From positions 477,763 through 541,762 of the forward strand of contig NZ_JAUDRZ010000025.1 of NCBI RefSeq assembly GCF_030380735.1: 64,000 bases of DNA, given 5' to 3'. How positions within the stretch are numbered: the first letter of the stretch is position 1; each line of letters starts with the position of its first letter. Shown in pieces: positions 8,162-17,185 of this stretch. Source of the stretch: Rhizobium sp. S152 (GTDB lineage: Bacteria; Pseudomonadota; Alphaproteobacteria; Rhizobiales; Rhizobiaceae). Both the position numbers and the translations under genes were made by a program. The notes under the pieces are model-generated. The model was not told the DNA's origin. It saw nothing but the letters and a program-made list of their open reading frames with translations, and did not search any database.

Positions 8162-9391
8162 TTACTTGAACGCTTCGATTTCGCCGGCAGCCTTCTTCAG
8201 GGCGTCGGCCGGTTCGGCCTTGCCCGTCACGACGGACTGAACCATCTCGATGATCGAGTTCTGGAAACCCTTGTAGTCGGTGAAGAGCGGCTCCGGACCA
8301 CCGAACTGGATACCGTCGATGAACGGCTTCCACGACGGATCGGCCTTGACGAATTCGTCAACCTTCGCCGACGGACGCAGCGGCGTCAGGCCGGCGCCGC
8401 CCTGGAGCTCGTATTCGCCCTGCGGACCCGGAGAGGTGATGTACTTGGCGAATTCGATCGCCTTGTCTTCCACGCCGGAGCCCTTGAAGACGGCAAGGCT
8501 GTCGGTGATGAGCAGTGTGCCTTCGCCCTTGGCCGACGGTCCGAGCGGAAGTGCCGCGACACCCCAGTTGATCTTGGTGTCCTTGAGGCGGGCAGCAGCG
8601 CCCGAACCGGCCTGGATCATGCCGACCTTGCCATCGAGGAAGATGGCGCGGATTTCGTTCTGTTCGTAGGCGGTGGCGCCTTCGACGGAATAGGGCGTGA
8701 TGTCCTTGTAGGCCTGGAGCGCAGCCAGAACCTCGGGGCTGTCGATGACGATCTTGTCGCCATCGATGACCTTGCCGTTATTGGTGTAAACCCAATGCAT
8801 GAACTGGTGCATGGTGTTGTCGAAGGTCTTGGCCGGAAGGCCGTAGCCCGCGATGCCGGTCTTTTCCTTGATCTGCTTGGCGTCGGCGATTTCTTCAGCC
8901 CAGGTTGTCGGCGGCTTCTCGGGATCAAGGCCAGCCTGCTTGAAGATATCCTTGTTCCAGTAGAGAGCCTTGGTCGAGAAGGCGACCGGAACGCCCCACT
9001 GATTGCCGTCGAAGGTCACGGTATCGACGATGTTCGGATAGTAGCTCTTCTTCTCTTCGTCGGTCATCGGCACCGGAACGATCAGGTCGTTCTGGGCGAA
9101 TTCCTTGAGCGTGCGCGAGCCTACATAGGCCATGGCGACGGGTGTGCCGGCGGCAGCCAGCGTCGTTGCCTTGTCCTGGCACTGCTCCCAGCCGACGACT
9201 TCGGGCTTGACGCTCCAGCCCGGATTCTTGCCTTCCCACTCCTTGATGTACTTCTCATGGATCGGGTCGATCTTGTCGCCGCAGTAAATCCAGCTGATTT
9301 CCTGATCGGCGGCCTGGGCGGTCATGGCACCGAGCGCGGTCGAGCCGAGCAAGGCAAGGGCCATGAGCCCGGTCTTGAATTGAATCGTCAT
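8162..9391 (-). CDS. Sugar ABC transporter substrate-binding protein
   Basis: A 409-residue periplasmic protein of the CUT1 extracellular-binding family. The signal peptide MTIQFKTGLMALALLGSTAL ends at TAQA, near residue 27. Family features include VPVAFSTKALYWNKDIFKQAGLDPEKPPTTWAE and QGGAGLTPLRPSA near the C-terminus. The start ATG at 9389-9391 follows a GGGAG site; the much longer open frame running upstream reads through the permease gene in a wrong frame. It is the fourth gene of the operon Gfo/Idh - permease - permease - binding protein - ATPase. The sugar is unknown; the regulon link to a GH20 enzyme makes an amino-sugar oligosaccharide possible. Confidence 0.92.
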   Translation of the reverse strand: MTIQFKTGLMALALLGSTALGAMTAQAADQEISWIYCGDKIDPIHEKYIKEWEGKNPGWSVKPEVVGWEQCQDKATTLAAAGTPVAMAYVGSRTLKEFAQNDLIVPVPMTDEEKKSYYPNIVDTVTFDGNQWGVPVAFSTKALYWNKDIFKQAGLDPEKPPTTWAEEIADAKQIKEKTGIAGYGLPAKTFDNTMHQFMHWVYTNNGKVIDGDKIVIDSPEVLAALQAYKDITPYSVEGATAYEQNEIRAIFLDGKVGMIQAGSGAAARLKDTKINWGVAALPLGPSAKGEGTLLITDSLAVFKGSGVEDKAIEFAKYITSPGPQGEYELQGGAGLTPLRPSAKVDEFVKADPSWKPFIDGIQFGGPEPLFTDYKGFQNSIIEMVQSVVTGKAEPADALKKAAGEIEAFK

Positions 9392-9423
9392 TCTTATGCT
9401 CCCGTTTTTTCTCTGGTTGTGGC

Positions 9424-10281
9424 TTACTGTTTCACCGCGCCGGCGGTCAGACCGCTGACGAGATACCTTTGAAGGAAGAAGATAACGATCATGGCGGGTG
9501 CGATGCCGACGAAGCTCGCAGCCATGAGTTCGTTCCAGACGACTTCCTGGCGGCCGAAATAGGCGAAGAGCCCGACAGGCAGCGGCGCATATTCGGTCTT
9601 GGAGTTGAAGGTCAGCGCAAAGATGAACTGCTGCGCATAGGAGCCGATGAAGGTGGTGATCGCGACCACGGTGATCCCGGGCATGGCGATCGGCAGAATG
9701 ACGCGGCGCAGCGTGTAGAAATGGCTGGCACCATCGACGAAGGCGGCTTCGTCCAGTTCCCTGGGGATACGCATCATGTAGGTCCGCAGCAGCCAGATCG
9801 CCGACGGGATGAGGAAGGCGACGCCCGGCACCATGATCGCAAAATAGGTGTTGAGCAGGCCAAGCGAGCGCATCAGCCTGAAGAGCGGGATGAGAAGCAC
9901 GGCACCCGAGAACATGTTGACCGCCAGGAACGCGCCGAGCAGCACTCCAGCGCCCTTGAACTCGAAGCGGGCGAAGGCGTAGGCCGCCGGGACCACCAGC
10001 ACCAGCACAACCGCGGTCACGATGGTCGAGATGAAGAACGAGTTGAAGATGTAGCGGGCGAAGCCGGGAACGCTGACCCACATCGTCCTGTAGGCTTCGA
10101 AGGAACCGTTTTCGGGAATGAAGCGGTAGGGCGATGAGAACAGCTGACTGAGCGGCTTCAACGATACCAGGAAACCCTCGACGAACGGCGCCAGCACGAA
10201 GGTCAGGAACACCAGGATGCCGGCATAGATGCCGACGATCTCGTACCACTTGTAACGGTTGATCAGTTGCGAGCGGTTCAT
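9424..10281 (-). CDS. Sugar ABC transporter permease (MalG type)
   Basis: A 285-residue inner-membrane subunit with about six hydrophobic segments. The ATPase-contacting EAA loop reads EAAFVDGASHFYTLRRVILP, and the C-terminus YLVSGLTAGAVKQ is typical of MalG-type proteins. Its ATG overlaps the TGA of the upstream permease by four bases (10278-10281), so translation is coupled. Confidence 0.92.
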   Translation of the reverse strand: MNRSQLINRYKWYEIVGIYAGILVFLTFVLAPFVEGFLVSLKPLSQLFSSPYRFIPENGSFEAYRTMWVSVPGFARYIFNSFFISTIVTAVVLVLVVPAAYAFARFEFKGAGVLLGAFLAVNMFSGAVLLIPLFRLMRSLGLLNTYFAIMVPGVAFLIPSAIWLLRTYMMRIPRELDEAAFVDGASHFYTLRRVILPIAMPGITVVAITTFIGSYAQQFIFALTFNSKTEYAPLPVGLFAYFGRQEVVWNELMAASFVGIAPAMIVIFFLQRYLVSGLTAGAVKQ

Positions 10282-11162
10282 CGCTTGTCTCCCGAGGCAA
10301 GGCGGCTGGTCAGGCGGAAATAGCAGACGCAGAAGATCGACAGGAAGATGCAGATCAGCACGGCGCGTGCGGCACCCTCGCCGTACTTGTTCGACCCGAT
10401 CGCCGTCTTGTAGGTGTCGATGATCATCGTCGTCGTCTCGCCGCTAGGCCCGCCGCGCGTGAGAATCCAGATGATGTCGAAGGAATTGAAGGTCGAGATG
10501 AGCGACAGCATCGACATGGTGATCATCGATGGGACGATCAGCGGCAGGGTGATGCGGCGGAAGCGATAGAAGCGCCCGGCGCCGTCCGTCCAGGCGGCCT
10601 CATAGAGATCCTGCGGGATCGCCTGCATGGCGGCGAGCATGTAGAGCGTCACCATGGGAACGCCGATCCACACGTCGGTGATGACGGTCGCCCAGAAGGC
10701 GGTCGAGCCCTCGGCCAGGAACGCCACCGGTCCGGAAACCAGCCCGAAGCGCTGCAGCATGCCAGAAATCATGCCGAACTGGCCGTTGTACATCCAGCCC
10801 CACATGAAGATGCCGATCGCCATGGGAACGATCCATGGCGGCATGGTCAGCACGCGAAACAGCGCCCTGCCCGGCACCGCCGAGTTCAGCATCGTTGCGC
10901 CGAAGACGCCGATGATCATCTTGATCGACACCGAGAAAAACGTCCAGATGAAGGTCCGGATGATGACCTCGGCGAAGGTCGAGTTGAAGATTTTCGCGTA
11001 GTTGATCCAGCCGACCCAGTTGGTCGTGCGTTTCAGCGACGCGTCCGTGAAGGACAGGATGAATGTATCGACCAGCGGATAGGCGACGATAACCGTGACA
11101 TAAAGGACAGCCGGGAGAAGCAGGATCCAGGCGAAGATGACGGTGCTTCTTTGAACACTCAT
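10278..11162 (-). CDS. Sugar ABC transporter permease (MalF type)
   Basis: A 294-residue inner-membrane subunit with about six membrane spans. The EAA loop is EAAWTDGAGRFYRFRRITLP; the stretch TRGGPSGETTTMIIDTYKTA is typical of the last periplasmic loop in the MalF class. It starts 13 bases after the Gfo/Idh/MocA gene and overlaps the next permease by four bases. It forms the channel together with that MalG-type subunit. Confidence 0.92.
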   Translation of the reverse strand: MSVQRSTVIFAWILLLPAVLYVTVIVAYPLVDTFILSFTDASLKRTTNWVGWINYAKIFNSTFAEVIIRTFIWTFFSVSIKMIIGVFGATMLNSAVPGRALFRVLTMPPWIVPMAIGIFMWGWMYNGQFGMISGMLQRFGLVSGPVAFLAEGSTAFWATVITDVWIGVPMVTLYMLAAMQAIPQDLYEAAWTDGAGRFYRFRRITLPLIVPSMITMSMLSLISTFNSFDIIWILTRGGPSGETTTMIIDTYKTAIGSNKYGEGAARAVLICIFLSIFCVCYFRLTSRLASGDKR

Positions 11163-11175
11163 CCTGCCGCCCTCC

Positions 11176-12333
11176 TCAAGCCGCTCTTGCGTGAAGCGCC
11201 TCGTCGAAACGATCCCATAGCGGGCGCAGATCGACGACTGTCTTCTTCATACGGGCCTCATCCATGGAAAGTGCGAGAATGCCGGCTTCGAGCGCGTTGA
11301 GCGTCGAAACGGGAAGTTCGGTGCCGTTGCGCACGCTGTCGAGCAGGTCGGCCGCCATCTGTTCGTCGGCGCCGTAGTGCTGCGAAAGCTCGGTCGCTGC
11401 GTACTTGTTCTCCACCACCTTCTTGCCGGTCAGCTGCTCGTGGACATCGAGATAGCCGCGCACGAAATCGCCCTCGGCCATGCCGCGCGAGCCCATGATA
11501 GCGAAGCGGCGGAACTGGTCGGGCACGTTGAGATTGGTGTGGAAATTCATGCCGACGCCATTGGCGTATTCAACGATGGCGACCTGGTAGTCGATGATGT
11601 CCGCATCGCTGTCGAACACCTTGTCGGACCCCATCCAGCCGCTTGGCTTGCGATGGAACATCTCCAGATCGTTGATGCCCTCACGGGCTGGATCGTTAGC
11701 CGGCGTAAAGCTCTTGCGGCCGCCGAAGCTTGCAACGCGCTCGGGACGGGCACCGACGACGCCGTTATAGAGGTCGAGGTCGTGGCAGCACTTTTCCAGC
11801 ATGAAACTGCCGGAATAACGCTCGTAGCGGCGCCAGTCGCGCATGAAGAAGGCGCCATGATAGGGCTCGATATGCTCGGAAGCCTCGATCGAGACGATCT
11901 GGCCGAGCTTGCCGGTGGTCTGGATGGCGCGCAGGTCCTTGTAGAGCGGCGAATAGCGCAGCACCAGACCGACCATCAGCCGCTCATGGCCGAACTTCGC
12001 CATCAGGTGCGCGAGTTCGATGCTCTCGGCGATCGTGGTGACGATGGGCTTCTCGCAGAACACCTTGAGACCGGCCTCGAGACCGAGCCTGATGTGATCG
12101 AGATGCAGGTGATTGGGGGAACCGATCATCAAGAGATCGAGCTTTTCATTGGCAAGCAGCTCTTGCGGCGTGGCGTAGGCCTTGCCGACCGAAATGCCCT
12201 TTTCGACAAGTCCGGGAAGGCCCGCGGGATCGGGATCGACGTAGCCCACGAACTCTATGCTCGGGTCGATGGCGCTGAAGACATGTCCAAGATAGCCGAG
12301 CCGAAATCCGAGCCCGATAATTCCCACTTTCAT
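11176..12333 (-). CDS. Gfo/Idh/MocA family oxidoreductase
   Basis: A 385-residue NAD(P)-dependent sugar oxidoreductase. The Rossmann motif VGIIGLGFRLGYLG is at the N-terminus and the family EKP motif is in KVFCEKPIVTT, with the second conserved domain following (EHIEPYHGAFFMRDWRRY, CCHDLDLYNG; the His-Asp pair is where family members place catalytic residues). Start ATG at 12331-12333, with GGGAA upstream; an ORF start at 12402 would add 23 unrelated residues. It is the first gene of the ABC operon, and two copies of the RpiR-like operator lie upstream. Substrate unknown. Confidence 0.9.
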   Translation of the reverse strand: MKVGIIGLGFRLGYLGHVFSAIDPSIEFVGYVDPDPAGLPGLVEKGISVGKAYATPQELLANEKLDLLMIGSPNHLHLDHIRLGLEAGLKVFCEKPIVTTIAESIELAHLMAKFGHERLMVGLVLRYSPLYKDLRAIQTTGKLGQIVSIEASEHIEPYHGAFFMRDWRRYERYSGSFMLEKCCHDLDLYNGVVGARPERVASFGGRKSFTPANDPAREGINDLEMFHRKPSGWMGSDKVFDSDADIIDYQVAIVEYANGVGMNFHTNLNVPDQFRRFAIMGSRGMAEGDFVRGYLDVHEQLTGKKVVENKYAATELSQHYGADEQMAADLLDSVRNGTELPVSTLNALEAGILALSMDEARMKKTVVDLRPLWDRFDEALHARAA

Positions 12334-12351
12334 GCTATTCCCGTTCCCAAT

Positions 12352-12370
12352 TACGTAATTTATTTTCGTC
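12352..12370. promoter_or_regulatory. Putative RpiR operator, site 3 (ABC operon promoter)
   Basis: On the minus strand the site reads GACGAAAATAAATTACGTA. It shares the GAAAAT-AATT core with the three other copies and includes half of the palindrome AATTACGTAATT (12349-12360). It is 19 bases upstream of the Gfo/Idh start. Confidence 0.5.
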
Positions 12371-12424
12371 AGGTTGTGACAAAAATTCGAACGCGTCAAC
12401 ACGAATCCCGCAAAAAGTTCGATG

Positions 12425-12443
12425 CATGAAATTAATTTTCATG
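12425..12443. promoter_or_regulatory. Putative RpiR operator, site 4 (perfect palindrome)
   Basis: CATGAAATTAATTTTCATG has perfect 7-base arms (CATGAAA and TTTCATG) around a 5-base spacer. It is the best copy of the motif found at 3314, 3387 and 12352, and lies 92 bases upstream of the Gfo/Idh/MocA start. Arms of GAAA/TTTC type fit what is described for several RpiR-family operators. Confidence 0.6.
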
Positions 12444-12536
12444 ATCGGCTATTTTAGAGCGATCTATGAAAATGATCCTCCGGCCGACGCCGGAACTGGA
12501 AACGGCCTCATCGCCGGCAAGCACGACACGGAGCCC

Positions 12537-14675
12537 CTACTGGTTTCGCCGCTTGCCTTCCAGGAGATCAAGCACCGAGTTGGCGGCGTCGAGCACGTTG
12601 GTGCCCGGGCCGAAGACGGCGGCAACGCCGTGATCCATCAGGAACTGATAGTCCTGCCGGGGAATAACCCCGCCGATCACCACGATGATATCCTCGGCAC
12701 CTTTCGCCTTCAACGCATCGATCAGTTGCGGTGCCAGCGTCTTGTGGCCGGCTGCGAGCGACGACATCCCGACGATCTGGACCTTGTTCGCGACGGCAAG
12801 ATCCGCTGCTTCGCCAGGGCTTTGAAACAATGGGCCTGCGAGCACGTCGAAGCCGATATCCCCGAAAGCCGAGGCGATGACCTTGGCGCCGCGGTCATGG
12901 CCGTCCTGCCCGAGCTTTGCAACCATCACCTTCGGCCGATGCCCGATCGTTTCACTGATCTCAGTCATTCTACGTCGAAGCACGACAAGTTCCGGCTCGT
13001 CGCGATAGGCCTCGCCGTAGACATCCTTGACGACTTCGGGCGTCGCGGCATGATCGCCGAAGGCGGCACGCATCGCATCCGATATCTCGCCGACCGTTGC
13101 GCGGGCGCGCGCCGCATCCACCGCCGCCGCCAGAAGATTGCCGCGGCCACTTTTCGCCACTTCGGTCAGCGCCGCCAGCGTTCCGCCTACTTCCGTCGCA
13201 TCCCGGCGACGCCTGGTCTCCTCCAGCCGCCGGATCTGTGCGGCGCGCACTGCGCTGTTGTCGATATCGCGAATGTCGATCGGCTCCTCGTTGTCGAGGC
13301 GATATTTGTTAACCCCGACGATGATCTCCTCGGCCTTGTCGACGGCCGCCTGGCGGCGCGTTGCGGCTTCCTCGATCAGCCGCTTCGGCAATCCTTCGTT
13401 CACCGCCCTCGTCATCCCGCCAAGCGCCTCGACCTCTTCGATCAACGCCCAGGCCTTGTCAGCGAGTTCCTTGGTCAGGCTCTCGACATAGTAGGAGCCG
13501 GCCAGCGGATCGACCACCTTGGTCACGCCGGTCTCGTGCTGGAGGATAAGTTGGGTATTGCGGGCGATGCGTGCCGAAAACTCCGTCGGCAGCGCGATCG
13601 CCTCGTCGAACGAATTGGTGTGCAGCGACTGCGTGCCGCCGAGCACCGCGGACATTGCCTCGAAGGCGGTGCGCACGATATTGTTGTACGGATCCTGCTC
13701 CTGGAGCGAGACGCCCGATGTCTGGCAATGTGTGCGCAGCATCAGCGAGGACGGCTTTACCGGTTTGAACTCCTGCATGATCCGCGTCCATAGCAAGCGC
13801 GCCGCCCTGAGCTTCGCCGCCTCCATGAAGAAATTCATGCCGATCGCGAAGAAAAAGGAAAGGCGGCCGGCGAACGCATCAACATCGAGGCCCTTGGCGA
13901 TCGCGGCACGGACATATTCGCGGCCGTCGGCAAGCGTGAAAGCCAGCTCCTGCACCAGCGTCGCCCCGGCCTCCTGCATGTGGTAGCCGGAGATGGAGAT
14001 CGAGTTGAACTTCGGCATCTCCTTCGCCGTGTACTCGATGATATCGGCGACGATCCGCATCGAGGGTTCGGGCGGATAGATATAGGTGTTGCGGACCATG
14101 AACTCCTTGAGGATGTCGTTCTGGATGGTCCCGGAGAGTTCGGCGCGCGATACGCCCTGCTCCTCGCCGGCGACGATGAACGACGCAAGGATCGGGATGA
14201 CCGCGCCGTTCATGGTCATGGAGACGGAGATTTTCTCGAGCGGGATGCCATCGAAGAGGATTTTCATGTCCTCGACGCTGTCGATCGCCACACCGGCCTT
14301 GCCGACATCGCCTTCGACACGCGGATGGTCGCTATCGTAGCCACGATGGGTAGCAAGGTCGAATGCGACGGAAACGCCCTGCTGACCCGCGGCGAGCGCC
14401 TTGCGATAGAACGCATTGGAGGCCTCCGCGGTCGAGAAGCCGGCATATTGCCGGATCGTCCAGGGCCGCCCCGCGTACATCGTCGCGCGGGGACCGCGCG
14501 TGAATGGCGAGATGCCAGGAAGCGAACCGAGATGCGGCAATCCTTCGATATCGTCCTCGGTGTAGACCGGCTTGACGTCGATGCCCTCGGGGGTTTTCCA
14601 GACGAGCGTCTCGGCTGGAGCGCGAAGCTCCTTCTCTGCGAGAGCCTGCCAATCTCCAACGGTCTTCTTCGTCAT
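12537..14675 (-). CDS. bhbA: Methylmalonyl-CoA mutase
   Basis: A 712-residue adenosylcobalamin enzyme that isomerises (R)-methylmalonyl-CoA to succinyl-CoA, joining propionyl-CoA breakdown to the TCA cycle. The N-terminal catalytic barrel carries TMYAGRPWTIRQYAGFSTAEASNAFYR and GVSVAFDLATHRGYDSDHPRV in adjoining stretches. The C-terminal B12 domain has the base-off motif Asp591-x-His593-x-x-Gly596 and the loops GMSSLAAGH and VIGGVIP. Start ATG at 14675 follows GGAGG; an in-frame ATG five codons earlier is less likely. It is a single-chain mutase, as in other rhizobia, where the gene is called bhbA. It stands alone, with a possible rho-type end near 12.5 kb. Confidence 0.96.
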   Translation of the reverse strand: MTKKTVGDWQALAEKELRAPAETLVWKTPEGIDVKPVYTEDDIEGLPHLGSLPGISPFTRGPRATMYAGRPWTIRQYAGFSTAEASNAFYRKALAAGQQGVSVAFDLATHRGYDSDHPRVEGDVGKAGVAIDSVEDMKILFDGIPLEKISVSMTMNGAVIPILASFIVAGEEQGVSRAELSGTIQNDILKEFMVRNTYIYPPEPSMRIVADIIEYTAKEMPKFNSISISGYHMQEAGATLVQELAFTLADGREYVRAAIAKGLDVDAFAGRLSFFFAIGMNFFMEAAKLRAARLLWTRIMQEFKPVKPSSLMLRTHCQTSGVSLQEQDPYNNIVRTAFEAMSAVLGGTQSLHTNSFDEAIALPTEFSARIARNTQLILQHETGVTKVVDPLAGSYYVESLTKELADKAWALIEEVEALGGMTRAVNEGLPKRLIEEAATRRQAAVDKAEEIIVGVNKYRLDNEEPIDIRDIDNSAVRAAQIRRLEETRRRRDATEVGGTLAALTEVAKSGRGNLLAAAVDAARARATVGEISDAMRAAFGDHAATPEVVKDVYGEAYRDEPELVVLRRRMTEISETIGHRPKVMVAKLGQDGHDRGAKVIASAFGDIGFDVLAGPLFQSPGEAADLAVANKVQIVGMSSLAAGHKTLAPQLIDALKAKGAEDIIVVIGGVIPRQDYQFLMDHGVAAVFGPGTNVLDAANSVLDLLEGKRRNQ

Positions 14676-14781
14676 TACGTCCTCCGGCATTCTTATTTGC
14701 CGCAGGCTAGCACTTTACAGACGCGGGATGCGAGAGACCCGTTGATGATTTGTCGAGGACGATCGCTCGCCGGGTTTCCCC

Positions 14782-15342
14782 TCATTCGGCAGCGGCGAGC
14801 GCCGGATTGCTGTGACGGAAGAAGGCGGAGAGTTCCCCCACGACCTCGGCGATGCGCGCCGAGAGCGGCTCCGAGACTATCTTGTAATCGGTGAAGTCTC
14901 GATCCGAGGCGTAAACAGCGGTCGGCAGCGTGTGCGCCATGAAGAAGCCGAACAACGGACGAAGCTGGTGCTCGACCATCAACGCATGCCGGTCGCCGCC
15001 GCCGGTCGCGGAGATGATGATCGGCTTGGCGCGCAGTTCATGCGGATCGATGAGATCGATCAGGTGCTTGAACAGGCCGGGATAGGAGCCCTTGTAGGTC
15101 GGCGAGCCGATAATCAGCACGTCGGCATTCACGATTTCATCGACAATGCGTCTAGCAGTTTCATCCAGTTCCCTGCGCCACTGCGCTTGGCCGAGCGAAG
15201 GGCCGACATCCGTCAGATCGTAGATCGTGGCGTCGAAGCCGTACCTGTCGGTGGCGCGGCCAGCCAAATCCTCCACCAGCGCACGCGTCTTCGATGGCCG
15301 ATTGAAACTTCCTGCGAGGCCGACGAGTTTGGGAGCGGACAT
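14782..15342 (-). CDS. NAD(P)H-dependent FMN reductase
   Basis: A 186-residue flavodoxin-fold reductase of the SsuE/MsuE/WrbA-related NADPH-dependent FMN reductase family. Seen: the phosphate-loop-like VGLAGSFNRPSKTRALVE at the N-terminus and the flavin-binding GSPTYKGSYPGLFKHLIDLI. Such enzymes supply reduced FMN to two-component monooxygenases, for example in alkanesulfonate use, but no monooxygenase gene is adjacent here. Start ATG at 15340-15342 (MSAPKLVGL). Two copies of CAATATTG lie 34-54 bases upstream. Confidence 0.85.
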   Translation of the reverse strand: MSAPKLVGLAGSFNRPSKTRALVEDLAGRATDRYGFDATIYDLTDVGPSLGQAQWRRELDETARRIVDEIVNADVLIIGSPTYKGSYPGLFKHLIDLIDPHELRAKPIIISATGGGDRHALMVEHQLRPLFGFFMAHTLPTAVYASDRDFTDYKIVSEPLSARIAEVVGELSAFFRHSNPALAAAE

Positions 15343-15375
15343 GCGATACCTTTCCAGCACACGAAATGTTGGAAC

Positions 15376-15396
15376 CAATATTGTCTATCAATATTG
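15376..15396. promoter_or_regulatory. Tandem CAATATTG palindromes upstream of FMN reductase gene
   Basis: CAATATTG, itself a palindrome, occurs twice (15376-15383 and 15389-15396) with a 13-base period. It lies just upstream of the gene starting at 15342, in the place expected for a regulator site or promoter. The factor is unknown. Confidence 0.4.
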
Positions 15397-15468
15397 TAGA
15401 TTAAAGAAATGACTGTTCGTGTTTTGCCGTTCCGGTGAAAAATCGCTGTCGTTATAGCGCATGGCGGA

Positions 15469-16494
15469 TCAGGAAACGCTGACAGGCTTTGAGCGAAGCC
15501 GGCTTGCCGTTGCCGGGTCGGCGCGGCGGCATAGCTGCGGCGGCAGACCGCGCATGATCAGCTCCGCATCCGCAACGGCCATCGAGCCGAGCGCATAGAA
15601 CGCATCGCGCGTGCCGCCCGTTCGGTGCGCGGAAAGCAACAGTCCCTCGACCTTGCGAACGGGATCATCCGCGGCGACCGGCTCTTCCGGAAACACGTCG
15701 GTCGCGGCGCGGATGTGGCCGGAACGGACCGCCTCGAGCATCGCGGGGAAATCCACCACTGCGGCCCGGCTCATCAACAGGAAGGCGGAGCCCGGCTGCA
15801 TCAGCGCGAACTCGCGCCGGCCGATAAAGCCTTCGTTTTCGCTGGTAACGCTCGCGAAGACGAAGACGACACGGCTCTCGCTGAAGACTTCGTCCAGAGA
15901 GGCGGGCGTGCAGTCGTGCCGCTCGACGATCTCGTTGGGCAGCCAGGGATCGAAAACCCGCACCGTGTTGCGGAACGGACGGATCAGGTCACGAAGCTGG
16001 CGACCGAGATCGCCGAAGCCGACAAGGCCGACCGGCGCGCCGGCAAACCGGAAGGTGCCGTCATTGCCGGCAAGACCATATTGCTCGGTGCCGGCTCGGA
16101 AAGCCCTGTCCGCCGTCGTCAGTCCGCGCGCGAGATCGAGCGCCATGCCGAGCGCTGCTTCCGCGACCGGAGAGGCGAAGGCGGATGCCGGCGTGATGAC
16201 CCAGATGCCGCGCTCCACGCAGGCCTGGTAATCGATATTGGGCAGAAAGTTGGACTCGACGTTGATGATCGCCTTGAGCTTCGGTGCACGATCGAGCCTC
16301 TCCTTCGGCATATCGGTCTGGCCAAAGATCAGCACCGTATCGGCAAGCAGCGCCTCGACCTGCTCGGCCGGCATCTGCCGATCTTCGCAGACGACGACTT
16401 CTCCCAGCTGCTCCAGGCGGTGGCGCACATCCGCCGTCATGATAAGATCGAGCGTCCGCGGCAACGGATCGACGAGAATGATATTCCTGCTCAT
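15469..16494 (-). CDS. D-isomer-specific 2-hydroxyacid dehydrogenase family protein
   Basis: A 341-residue dehydrogenase with the NAD-binding motif VGLVGFGDLGRQL in the middle and the family's second signature region (NEGFIGRREFALMQPGSAFLLMSRAAVVD). The catalytic His is in LLSAHRTGGT. The usual Asn-containing INxARG motif is replaced by LMSRAA, and the GxGxxG motif is GFGDLG, so it is a diverged member. Start ATG at 16492-16494 follows GGAAGAGGAGAC. It lies between the FMN reductase and dadR on the same strand with an independent-looking gap. Substrate unknown. Confidence 0.85.
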   Translation of the reverse strand: MSRNIILVDPLPRTLDLIMTADVRHRLEQLGEVVVCEDRQMPAEQVEALLADTVLIFGQTDMPKERLDRAPKLKAIINVESNFLPNIDYQACVERGIWVITPASAFASPVAEAALGMALDLARGLTTADRAFRAGTEQYGLAGNDGTFRFAGAPVGLVGFGDLGRQLRDLIRPFRNTVRVFDPWLPNEIVERHDCTPASLDEVFSESRVVFVFASVTSENEGFIGRREFALMQPGSAFLLMSRAAVVDFPAMLEAVRSGHIRAATDVFPEEPVAADDPVRKVEGLLLSAHRTGGTRDAFYALGSMAVADAELIMRGLPPQLCRRADPATASRLRSKPVSVS

Positions 16495-16563
16495 GTTGTC
16501 TCCTCTTCCCGCAGACAACATGGAAATACGACCGCATCTACGCAAGCGTTTTTATGGTGGTCG

Positions 16564-17019
16564 CTACTTTTGCCGCGTGGAGAGAACGTTGCGGATCGAG
16601 AAGCTGGAATTGATCCTTAGCACCCCCGGCATGACCGAAAGAATCTCCTTATGTATCCTTTCGAAGGCACCGGCGCTTTCGACATCCACCCGGAGTAGAT
16701 AGTCGGACCCACCCGTCATCAGGAAGCATTCACGGATTTCGGGAAACTTGCGAACAGCGGATTCGAAACGGTTGAGATATTCTTCGGTCTGGCGCTCCAA
16801 AGTGATCTGGATGATCACGGCGATCGGCTGCTCCCCTGCAGCCATGTCGACCAGTGCCGTGTAGCCGGTAATGATTCCGGCCTTTTCCATCAGCGTGATA
16901 CGCCGCAGACAGGCTGAAGGAGACAGGCCGACTTCCCTGCCGAGATCGACATTGGAAATACGTGCGTTAAGCCGAAGCTGCCGGATGATCTTCCTGTCGA
17001 TCGCATCGGTTTCGTACAT
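16564..17019 (-). CDS. dadR: Lrp/AsnC family regulator of D-alanine catabolism
   Basis: A 151-residue Lrp-type regulator. The N-terminal helix-turn-helix (TDAIDRKIIRQL, then NVDLGREVGLSPSACLRRI) is followed by the RAM effector domain (VIIQITLERQTEEYLNRFE, RECFLMTGGSDYLLRVDVE). Start ATG at 17017-17019; the long upstream extension is not Lrp-like. It is divergent from alanine racemase and D-amino-acid dehydrogenase genes, which matches the known dadR/dadX/dadA arrangement where DadR activates alanine breakdown. The symbol rests on that context. Confidence 0.88.
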   Translation of the reverse strand: MYETDAIDRKIIRQLRLNARISNVDLGREVGLSPSACLRRITLMEKAGIITGYTALVDMAAGEQPIAVIIQITLERQTEEYLNRFESAVRKFPEIRECFLMTGGSDYLLRVDVESAGAFERIHKEILSVMPGVLRINSSFSIRNVLSTRQK

Positions 17020-17185
17020 GTCACTCCTTATGCGAAATGCCCGAGGCCTCAACGCGCACAAAACATTGAAAATATCGAATAAACTTGCTGAAACTAAGCA
17101 TCGAACGCACGTTTCTGCAAGTGATTGCACGGATAATTCGATGAATCGTGGATAATCTCTTGACATCGCATATCGAGGCACGGCC

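Noticed and set aside
8162..10300. A 712-residue fused frame on the minus strand
   Set aside because: Only the last 409 residues are a real protein; the first part is an out-of-frame read of the permease gene. No fusion exists.
12426..13793. Plus-strand ORF of 455 residues
   Set aside because: Antisense to the methylmalonyl-CoA mutase gene; no ribosome binding site or family motif.
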